From positions 112,892,095-112,956,094 of the forward strand of contig CM061920.1 in assembly GCA_031002005.1 (NCBI GenBank): a DNA stretch of 64,000 bases, read 5' to 3'. The notes under the pieces are model-generated. The model saw nothing but the letters and a program-made list of their open reading frames with translations, was not told the DNA's origin and ran no database searches. Each line of letters begins with the position of its first letter. Position 1 is the first letter of the stretch. This document shows positions 55,636-64,000 of this stretch, in pieces. Source of the stretch: Vandiemenella viatica. Lineage: Eukaryota > Arthropoda > Insecta > Orthoptera > Morabidae. The translations under genes and the position numbers were made by a program.

Positions 55636-57160
55636 CGAACTGTTTGATTATCCTCCTACCTTCACCTTTATAACTTATGACACTACCTTCAATCAAAACT
55701 AATTGCCCATAACTCACTCTTGGGACTCACACCAGTGACATACATATCCTCTGTGTTGTTTGTTTTAAAATATTTGTACATGAAGATTGGTTACCTGCTG
55801 TCTTGTATTTTGTGTTGTCAGATAGTTCCTGTTCCCAGATTTGGTAAGTGCCAGGTTTTTTTCCCCCTGTCCCTGTTTGTATTCCCACTGTCAAACTGTA
55901 TTTTTTCATTTATTATTATTAGCAGTGCCTGGATTGAGATATAATCTCATTGCAGTACTTCACAGTTTGGTGAGGTTATATGCAATTGCACCTGTGAATC
56001 CACAATGTTTTAGCCAACTGTTCAACATGCAATGGTGTACTAACATACGCTACATTGTAATCTAAGAAAATTTTATCACTTTTTAAAGGACATTTATAGG
56101 TTTTTAAGATAAATTATGCAATAAATGTGCACAAAAATTGATAGATGTTGTCAGGATAGCATCAGAAGTTGCTGAAACATAATGGAATAAATCCTCAGAA
56201 ATTCATGAAATGACATGAAAATGCTTATTTTAAAATATGTTTCACAACTGTTATAACTGTGTGATGTTTACTACATGTGGTGATATGTGAGTGTAGGTAT
56301 TTGTCTCTGAATTGATAGATGTTGTTAGGAGAACATCAGATGTTGCTGAAATGCTAGGAAAATTAACATCTGTGGGTTCAAGAAAGATACAAAGAAGTCT
56401 AAAAACAAAATATATTTAAAATATTTTATAATTTTTTTGCAGTTAAAAAAGGTATAAATCACTGTTTTTTTGAATGTAAGATAGGATAGGGGGAAAAAAA
56501 AACAGATACCCATCACTTAACACAGGTGAAGGCAGGAGGACAAGTCAAACCTGTAAAAACACAAAAAATAAACACAAATTCACAATATTTCGGCATGGCC
56601 CTTAATCATGTGAGAGGTGAGACATATGGCAGGGGGGAAGATGTGGTCACATCCCGACCCACCACATGAAACAATGAAGTTTTTTTGAATTGAGATAGAT
56701 AAGAATTAAACTCATAAAGAAAGACCATATAATCAGAAATGGTATGAAATGGAGTTGACTAATAATACTATGCTTTTTGCAGATAAATATTAGAAAGAAA
56801 GTTATATACTAACGTAATAAGAACATCACAGGAAAAAGAAAGTGACATGATGTTCTTACTCCTGCCACATGTCATATGGTAAACGATTTGATATGAAATG
56901 TCTATTGGCAGGTCTTGGGGGTAAGACTGACTCATATGCCATGAAGGCAAATGGCATGACGCTCTCTTATGCCATCATGCACACTCTCCATCACCGCTGT
57001 CTACTCCCTTTTGTTAACAAAAAAATATTGCCTGAAGTGCTTAAAGATTTTAAATCAGTGACAGTATTATTTAGTTTAAATATGAGTGTTGGTGACTATC
57101 AAGTGGCCAAGAAGAAACAAAAAATTAAAGACGATTAAAGTGCAGTGAAAAGTATAAGGT
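55636..57160. other. No gene recognised
   Basis: AT-rich DNA. An open frame at 56869-57138 (89 codons) has no known motif and ends just before the LINE-G insertion. Confidence 0.45.
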
Positions 57161-57175
57161 TAGTAAATCATCATC

Positions 57176-57672
57176 ATCTTCTTCTTCTTCTTCCTGTCTG
57201 GTATTATGCCTGGTGGCCTGTTCTGGTCTCAATCCATCTTCTTGGTGGTCTTCCTACATCTCTCTTGGCTCTGGGATGTTATTTGAGAATTTTCCCTGGG
57301 ATCCGGTCCGTTTTCATCCTCAGTACATAGACTGTCCAAGATGTTCTGTAGTTTTGTACAGTTTGGAGAATTGGTTTTACTATAAGTTCTTTAAGGATAT
57401 CATCAGATCTCTTTCTGTCTTGTAATGTGTAGCCAGCTGTTCTCCTCATCAATCACATCTCAGCTGCCATTAGTCTGCGTTCATCACCTTTGCGCAGTGT
57501 CCAGGCCTCGCTGCCATACAGTAGTGTAGGATTAGCCAGGGTGTTATATAACCTGATTCTTGTGTGCCATTGAACTAGAGTTGGTCTGAAGGTGTTATTT
57601 ATTATCCCTGTAACTTTCGTGAATTTTGTGATTTTTTGTTGCATATCGGTTTCTAGGGTGTAGCTGAGGTTG
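57176..57672 (-). mobile_element. LINE-G 3' end with 15-bp target duplication
   Basis: An exact TAGTAAATCATCATC occurs at 57161-57175 and 57673-57687. The tail on the minus strand is a GAA/GAT repeat. The coding part ends an RT ORF of another LINE group (see next entry). The size, 5' truncation and long duplication are normal for target-primed insertion. Confidence 0.85.
57200..57672 (-). pseudogene. LINE-G RT C-terminus
   Basis: On the minus strand: NYTLETDMQQKITKFTKVTG, INNTFRPTLVQ, LANPTLLYGSEAWTLRKGDE, RRLMAAEM, a stop, LMRRTAGYTLQDRKRSDDIL and KELIVKPILQ, then RMKTDRIPGKILK and GRPPRRW. The blocks LLYGSEAWTL and RRTAGYTLxDRKR are familiar from endonuclease-reverse transcriptase proteins of insect LINEs unlike families A-F. 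One stop interrupts it. Confidence 0.82.
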
Positions 57673-57884
57673 TAGTAAATCATCATCTATTAAAATATTA
57701 TTATTATTCTACTTTGTTTTTAACTTTAACTTTATTATTAAAGAAATTGCAGAAGATTAATCAAATCATATTCTGTTATTCCATTGTAAAAAAGTCTGTA
57801 TTAAAAATATTTATTTGTCTTATATTTATATTCTTTAGATAATATGTTTTTATTTATTTTACTAAATATTTATTTATTGGCTTT

Positions 57885-59050
57885 CAGATATACTCTGATA
57901 ATAACAGAAGCAGAATATTTATACTAAATAATGGTTTACCCCAAGGATCTGTTTTAGTACCCCTCCTATACAATTTGTATACTCATGATTTACCGGAAAC
58001 ATCTTCAAGTAAATTTACTTACGCTGATGACATTTGTTTGGTGAACCAGAACCCCAACTTTTCTGATGCAGAAACAACTTTATCAGCTGATCTGGAAAAG
58101 TTAGATGACTACTTCAAGAAATGGTGCCTCCATCTAAATCCTCAGAAAATAGTTATTTCAACATTTGATTTACGAAACAGACAAGCACACTATAAACCAG
58201 AAGTTAAATTCAGAGGACAACTCTTGCCTTTTTGCAGCACACCAAAATATCTGGGTATAACACTGGAGAGAACACTTACTTTTAAACAGCATCTCTCAAA
58301 CATAGCTGCCAAAGTCAAAACGAGAAACCATATTCTCCATAAGCTTGCAGGTACTTCATGGGGAGCCAGTGCTCACATTCTAAGATCCACAGCCTTAGCT
58401 CTGTCATACTCTGTTACTGAATACTGCTGCCCATCCTGGATCAATAGTGCCCATACAAAGAAGATAGATGTGCAACTCAATCAGGCAATGGGGATAATTA
58501 CGGGATGTATTCATAGTACAAACACCATATGGATTCCAGTGCTATGCATCATCTCACCCCCAGCACTAAGAAGATCAGAAGCTCTCTTAAAAATCTGGAA
58601 AAATAGCCTGAAGAACCCTCAGCTTCCTATACATCAAGACATGATTCAAGCGAAACACCAACGCTTGAAATCAATAAAACCACCATGGCACACAGCAATC
58701 AACCTCACAGAGTCCTCTTTCAACACCAATAAGCTGTGGACAACTCAGTGGGAACAGTCATCAATAGCCAATAAAAATCTAGTTGAGGACCTCTCAGTAA
58801 GGTTACAAGGTTTTGATCTCCCTAGGTGGCAGTGGAGAATCATCAATCAAATTCAAACAGGACAAGGCAGATGCGACTACTTATTATACAAATGGGGCTG
58901 GGTAGATTCTGAAAATTGTGACTGTGGAGCCACCTTACAGACAATCAATCACATCATTTCTGACTGTCCTCTTCGGGCCTACAAGGGAACAATGGCGGAA
59001 ATCCATGATGTGTCGATCAGTGCAGTTGACTAGATTAAAACATTAGATCT
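57885..59050 (+). pseudogene. LINE-H RT (Jockey-group), C-terminal half
   Basis: It starts within the palm: NNGLPQGSVLVPLLYNLYTH, then catalytic FTYADDICLV, WCLHLNPQKIVISTFDLRN, TPKYLGITLERTLTFKQHL, and an unbroken frame to SISAVD at 59033 (352 codons from 57975). The C-terminus has a zinc-binding look: ENCDCGATLQTINHIISDCP. A TAG replaces what is probably Trp (TGG), since IKTLDLEI follows before the next stop at 59057. It is 5'-truncated near 57885, so motif A and the endonuclease are absent. A 3' UTR without a clear tail extends to about 59260. Confidence 0.87.
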
Positions 59051-59299
59051 CGAGATATGAAATTTTACAAGCTTGTGATATGTACATTTCCTATTGTGTA
59101 CCTCGTAAATAATCATATGATAAATAAGTAAATAAATTATAAGTTCTTTCAATAACGATCAATTTTAATGTTCACATCTGCCGGCCATCCCAAGATGGCC
59201 ATGGTTTTTTTAAATTGTGAAAACTATAATTTCAAAAATAAATAATTTTAAATTTATTTTGGATTATTCACAGTGTACACTACTATTTGTGAAGATAGC

Positions 59300-60500
59300 C
59301 ACACCAATAAAGAGACATGTGATTGCAATGAAATATATTCCACAAATTAAAGACATGACCATACATAAATTATTAGAATTACAGAACTGTACATGAATTT
59401 TGAGCATAAGAATTCAATATAGTGTAAAGAAACCACATGCTGCAATCATAGCCTCTCAAAATTGTGTATTGGAATCAAAGAGAGCCTGGATATGCTGTTG
59501 GAGAACACACTAGCACATAGTTTGCAGGCATGTCCAAAAAGCAATGTCAGTGGTTGCAGGAGGATCATAACAAGCAAGTTGACTTAATCCCAAACACATT
59601 TAATGAATGACATGTCAGGCAAAAGTGCAAACCAGGGAAACAGTGGTACTGTCATTCTTTGAAGAAGGCTGCACATTATGTGTCTTATGTGGTCAGGCAT
59701 TGTCCTGCTGAAATTTGGCACATGGAGCTGTAGCTTGGTCTGCTATGCTGCTCAATGCTGTCTGCCTGATCGTGTTTACCACTGTAATGTCTATGATGTA
59801 TGCAAACCATTACTTTGGGACAAGTTGGAGTGTGACTCATCTGAAAACACAGTTTTCACATACTCATTGCTGTCATTGCATTGGTGGTTTCAGGTCAATG
59901 GAAGCTAACACAATGGCATGTGTACCAGCAGTTCAGTCTTCAGCAGGCGGTGTTGAACCATCGGTGCAGACATGTTCACACACATGCAGGGCTTCAAATC
60001 AAGCCAATACTGTGGATGAAACTGTTCTCTTAGTTATGACTATGCAGAAAAAATGGCCATTATCCCACACTATGGTCACACTTTGTTGTCAAATACCCAC
60101 TCGTTGCTGTAAACAACTGTCTTCTGTGTACTGGTTCCACATACTCATCACTGTCATAAGCCCCAGTGCCCATGTATGACAAACCTGTTTCCCAGAGACC
60201 TGTCATTCTGCCACATTCAAACTCAGTCGCATGATGATATTGTTCCCATTATTGTCAAAAAAATATACTGGCATTTTATTGCATGTTCCCCTATTATTTG
60301 ATGGCTCTGCACCAACTGAGCACAGTGTGACAGCAACCATTCAGGGCCTATGTGCATATCATGTCTCTACAATTGTAATCACTTATAATGGTTCCACTAT
60401 TTACAGTCTGATTTTGGAAGGATTCAGATCATTCCTTGCAATTATTACAAACAGTTGTGTAGATTACTATCACACTTGAATTGCTGAACTTTATCTGTCT
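59300..60500 (-). pseudogene. Tc1-III, strongly decayed Tc1-like element
   Basis: Only the catalytic centre is recognisable on the minus strand near 59560-59730: KFQQDNA, a stop, PH, then HNVQ and a degraded PDMSFI--VWD block (SPDLSPIEHVWD in good copies). Terminal repeats were not found, so the limits are guesses. Plus-strand open frames here (59715-60179) are antisense shadows. Confidence 0.5.
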
Positions 60501-61215
60501 TTGTAAGTAGAAATTTCATACCCGTTTCACAATTACACTAAGAAAATCTGATAACTTTCAAGCTTCTTATTCTTTATTTATTATTATTATTATTATTATT
60601 TTTTACTTATGAATACCTTTTGTCAAACCTTTCATTTAAAAGATTAATGAATATAACACAAAACAGTATGGCAGTACACAATGGAACAATATTGGCATAA
60701 ATTCCTTGCTAACAATATCAGGAAAAAGGAAATGACTTTTAGGGAATATAAATAACAAAGGAGAGGGAAAATGACTAGTCACTCACCAAAATTGAAGGCT
60801 GTGAAAAACATACTTAATGAACAAAAACATATACAATATTTCAGTTAGCCATCTTAATCATGTTTTAGAAAACAGGCTATGTGGTTCGGGAGGTGTGCAC
60901 ACACCAAAATTTACCAGGTAAACTTTGGCGTGGTAAACTTCGGCATATGCGCACCTCTCAAACCATTTGGCCCATTTTCTAAAACATGCTTAATGTGGAA
61001 AACCAAAATATTGTATATGTTTTTATTGGTTATGTATGTTTTCCACTCAACATGGCATTCAACTTTGGTGAGTGATTTGTCATTTTCCCTATCCTTTTTT
61101 ATTTATATTTACTAAAGGTATCATCACTTTGTAACACATCTTAGAATTTCACATAACGAATTTTGTCACATAATTTTCCACTCTAAAATCGAAGTATTCA
61201 GTCATTCTAAAACAG
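60501..61215. other. No gene; TTA microsatellite at 60573-60601
   Basis: About nine TTA units. The rest is AT-rich. A short inverted repeat around 60885-60975 (TTTACCAGGTAAACTTTGGC and GTGCACACACC against GTGCGCACCTC) could be a small foldback element. Confidence 0.4.
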
Positions 61216-61219
61216 TTAA

Positions 61220-62173
61220 TCCGGAATCGCTCGCGCTTGAGAAAAAATCTAACATTGATGATTTTACTGAAATATTACAATATATTTCAAAGATATTGAA
61301 GTGTTGATATCTCCACCTTCATTCCAAGTTTCTTTCGTCACTCCAATTACAAGTAATGCCTGCTAGTAGCAGCTGTGTTTGAAGCGGTGTGCATTGTTAG
61401 ACTATTTCTCACACGGGAGTTCTCGCATATCAATACCTTGTGCAATCGTGAAACACCACCTTGCTTCTCTTTTAGTCTGTTTCTCTGTGCTAGTGATGTG
61501 TGATTAGGTTAATTTCTTCTCCTGGACGTATTCTGCACATTTTAAGTGGTTTATAAAAAAAGTATTTATACTTATTGGGTTTTACATATTGAATGAAGCA
61601 GTTGTGAACACCAAGTACATGAAATACAATGTCAGATGTGAAAATATATAAAATTTTACAAGAAAACGTCATGTCAAACAAAAAGATATTGATGTGGCTA
61701 GAGGAACAGCTGTGCAAATATATCCACATAGAAGGCTTGTCTTCAGATACAAATGCACAGTCTGAACATGAAGAGATAGACACAGCAACAGATCAGTCTG
61801 GCAGTGATTCAGAAACTGCGTCTGCTGTAGCCGACTTCTGCAAATCGTGATATGTATCTAGTTAGGGATGGGAAAACAAAATGATTCAAGAACAAAGCCC
61901 CTCCATCAAAAACAGCTCGTCAGAATATTGTGACACAGCTTCCAGGTGTAAAAGGGGAAGCAAAAAATTCTAATTCAAAACTAAAGAAAGATGTATGTTT
62001 CATTTAATGTTTATATGTAGTTATAATGTGTTGGTAATAATAAAGAAATAATTTACTTGCTAATTGTATCTCTGTATGGAACCCACAGCCAAAAAAGTAA
62101 AAAAATATCTTTGTTAGAAAAAATCTAACACGGGAGTTACCGCGCGACAACAATAGGCGGGAGTGATACCGGG
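61220..62173 (+). mobile_element. piggyBac-2, internally deleted
   Basis: Ends TCCGGAATCGCTCGCGC at 61220 and, inward from 62173, CCCGGTATCACTCCCGC. Flanks are TTAA (61216-61219) and TTGA (62174-62177), a TTAA target with one change. Inside is a transposase N-terminus. Sub-terminal GTTAGA-type palindromes and ACACGGGAGTT occur near both ends. Confidence 0.7.
61629..61990 (+). pseudogene. piggyBac-like transposase N-terminus
   Basis: MSDVKIYKILQENVMSNKKI, then an acidic Ser/Asp/Glu-rich stretch (EEIDTATDQSGSDSETASA), as usual before the core of piggyBac transposases. After a stop and frame change come LVRDGKTK, a stop, FKNKAPPSKTARQNIVTQLP and GVKGEAKNSNSKL. The block R--NIV--LPGVKGEAKN is the known start of the conserved region. 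The DDD core is deleted. piggyBac-1 retains the complementary C-terminal half but is a different copy with different ends. Confidence 0.7.
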
Positions 62174-62177
62174 TTGA

Positions 62178-63264
62178 GAAGTCAATTGATAGATATAAAG
62201 TTGCGTAATTTTGGTTGACACAACTTTTTAAAATTTTGGAAAGTTTCATGGATTTTAAAGATCGTTTTTTAAATATAATTTATATAGCAAGACATGTGCT
62301 TCATGAAAAATTTAAATATTTCAGTCTAATTTAGGAATTCATGAAAAGAAATTATGTTCTTAGTAAAGTTTATCTAAATACAAAGATTTCTTAAAAAGTT
62401 TTATTTCAAAATAATAAATAATTTAATTTTAATAAAGTGAAATAGGTTTTGGCGCCAGAAACGCTTGGAAAGTGTAGCTCGAAATTGAAGTGGCATTCGG
62501 GAAGAATAGTATTTTGAAAATTCGGAATAAATCAGGGAAGTATACTTAAAGATTCCAAATTTTTACAGCAACCGTTTTTCAATATGGAAATTTGTTTGAA
62601 GCTATTTTCAATTCGATATTCTGAATATTTCAAGTAGTCAAATTTTGTTTTCGAACTTTACTCCACTTTAAAAATTAGGTATCATACTTTATTTGATATC
62701 AGATGATAGATGAGCAATAGAAGAATAGAATTAAATTTGTTTCAGCTCGATAGGAGTAATCTTTCGAAAGTTATGGCAATCACATCTTAATGACTCTTTT
62801 CTGGCGAAACTACTAAAGTTACAAAAAAATTATAATAACTTAATTTAACGTTTGTAATAATATCTTGCAACCCCCAAAATTTCAGAGAGATAGGATTATT
62901 TTTGTTGTCAAGGTCAAAATTGTAGGGCGGAATATCATCAGAAACTTATAAGTTATCTCATTCTTGGGAACTACTGGAAAATTGGGTTCCCAGGCTCACG
63001 CAGGGCAGGGCCCACTCTAGCGGTTTTGCCGCCCCGCACAAATAGACAAATTATGTAGAATTATATATTTTTAAAAAATAATTAACTTTTAATCGAATAA
63101 AACATTAAATTTTAATAAAATCATATATTCATAAATAAACTTATTGAATTTTGATTTAGCAGCACAAAATAGAGAAATTAATTATGAAATATCTGCACAT
63201 AGCCACAAATTAACCATATGTTTAACATTTTTAAATCCTATTACAGATGGATATTATCACACAA
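62178..63264. other. No gene recognised; possible hAT end near 63003
   Basis: Near 63003 the sequence CAGGGCAGGGCCCACTCTAG, then CCGCCCCGCAC, resembles the ends of hAT-2 (CAGNGGCGGCCCTAG). No partner end is visible inside the window; it may lie beyond 64000. Confidence 0.35.
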
Positions 63265-63278
63265 ACAATCTAAATGCC

Positions 63279-63480
63279 TGATTCTTGGCTATCCGGGTGG
63301 CGCCGCGTCATGTTTCTTAAAACCAACGTTTCGACCCTCATTCTGGGGTCTTCTTCCTGGGCAGTTCTGCCTGGAAGAAGAAGCCAGAATGAGGGTCGAA
63401 ATGTTGGTTTTAAGAAACATGACACGGCGCCACCCGGATAGCCAAGAATCAATTGACTCTGGCCGCGGAAGCCTACGATT
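63279..63480. mobile_element. Palindromic retroposon, 202 bp, with 14-bp target duplication
   Basis: Arms of about 80 bp (63280-63359 and 63371-63450) are near-perfect inverted copies: GATTCTTGGCTATCCGGGTG opens the left arm and its complement closes the right arm. A single-stranded-type tail TTGACTCTGGCCGCGGAAGC follows. The 14-mer ACAATCTAAATGCC is repeated exactly at 63265-63278 and 63481-63494. Because of the palindrome, both strands give almost the same open frame, which is not a gene. Confidence 0.8.
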
Positions 63481-63494
63481 ACAATCTAAATGCC

Positions 63495-64000
63495 ATTATT
63501 TAGAAAATAAAACGAGATTACATCAGATACACTAAAATCACAAAAAATAAACTTTTTTTCTTACTTTCAGATTGTGAATTTTTTATTACATCTTAAATTT
63601 TACTTCATCAGCAATTTCATACTCAATTGTTAAAATGGCTAAATCATTAAATTATCAATTTCTTGGTTTTCATAAATGCTTACCAAGGTGTCGTATACAT
63701 CTCCCAAATGAAATTTTAAAGGGTTTAATGGCTCTATCCTCTCTATCCTACTCTCCCATCTACTGTCACTCCACGTTTTCAAAGTTGAACCCTGAACATG
63801 CTTTAAAAGTATTGCTCATCGAAAAGTAAATGCCAAAAAGAATAAATATATTTTTTGGAGCATGTTGAAGAAATTAGCAGCTTCCAAGGATGCTTTTGCC
63901 ATTAATAACAAGATTGAGAGAATCGCTACTACACGGAACATTGAATGCTCGTGAACTGTATTGTTTAATTCTAGATTGCACTCCACCTTTATTGCCCCCG
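63495..64000. other. No gene recognised
   Basis: AT-rich DNA with a 64-codon open frame at 63635-63829 without a known motif. It may be the interior of an element continuing past the window. Confidence 0.4.

Noticed and set aside
56869..57138. 89-codon plus-strand frame
   Set aside because: Unknown composition, no motif, no splice or element context.
59715..60179. 154-codon plus-strand frame
   Set aside because: Antisense to a decayed Tc1-like transposase read on the minus strand.
63218..63535. Two near-identical proteins on opposite strands
   Set aside because: A consequence of the palindrome at 63279-63480, not of real coding.

Overview
The window looks like AT-rich repeat DNA from a large insect genome. 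Almost every recognisable open frame belongs to a transposable element, and only one short host exon stands out: a neprilysin-type (M13) metallopeptidase exon on the minus strand at 42012-42209. The mix of CR1/Jockey-group LINEs, an RTE/BovB-like LINE, Tc1, mariner and DD41D elements, hAT, piggyBac, Helitrons and tRNA-derived SINEs fits an insect. A polyneopteran (orthopteran, phasmid or cockroach-like) source is my guess from familiarity with these families and is not proven.

Layout. 1-525: a decayed ORF1 with three CCHC knuckles. 1140-13430: one old plus-strand LINE (LINE-A) split by LINE-B (1427-1872), LINE-C (2686-4772), a 5.1 kb hAT element (5211-10288) and a Helitron (11466-12992). The hAT itself carries a Tc1, a pogo-type MITE and SINE pieces. 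14516-17151: a second hAT with a decayed transposase. 17755-17950: a SINE. 18403-19491: a second copy of the Helitron, inverted. 19492-23389: a minus-strand LINE (LINE-F) split by LINE-B and by a 3' end of its own kind, and ended by a piggyBac remnant (23394-24444). 25150-27906: an oppositely oriented LINE-F. 27993-29272: a DD41D Tc1/mariner element. 29690-35008: a Tc1-like element split by LINE-D copy 1 (30075-33156) and by a TIR element I could not classify (33341-34922). 35150-37963: two mariners. 37966-43100: sparse, containing the host exon. 43330-53433: an RTE-like LINE split by a foldback MITE, LINE-D copy 2 (almost intact, 44836-48953) and an LTR retroelement without pol (49669-52643). 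53434-64000: a SINE, two LINE 3' halves, a decayed Tc1, a second piggyBac remnant and a palindromic retroposon with a 14-bp target duplication.

The region is best read as layers of insertion. Older LINEs (A, F and the RTE) are full of stops and serve as targets; younger insertions (LINE-C, LINE-D copy 2, mariner-2) keep long open frames. Target duplications can be read directly for both hAT elements (8 bp), piggyBac-1 (TTAA), Tc1, mariner, DD41D and the MITEs (TA), LINE-G (15 bp) and the palindromic retroposon (14 bp). Three LINE families share a two-part stem-loop just before different microsatellite tails, with compensatory changes in the inner stem. I found no CRISPR array, rRNA, true tRNA gene or operon-like structure. 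All family names rest on motif recognition by eye.
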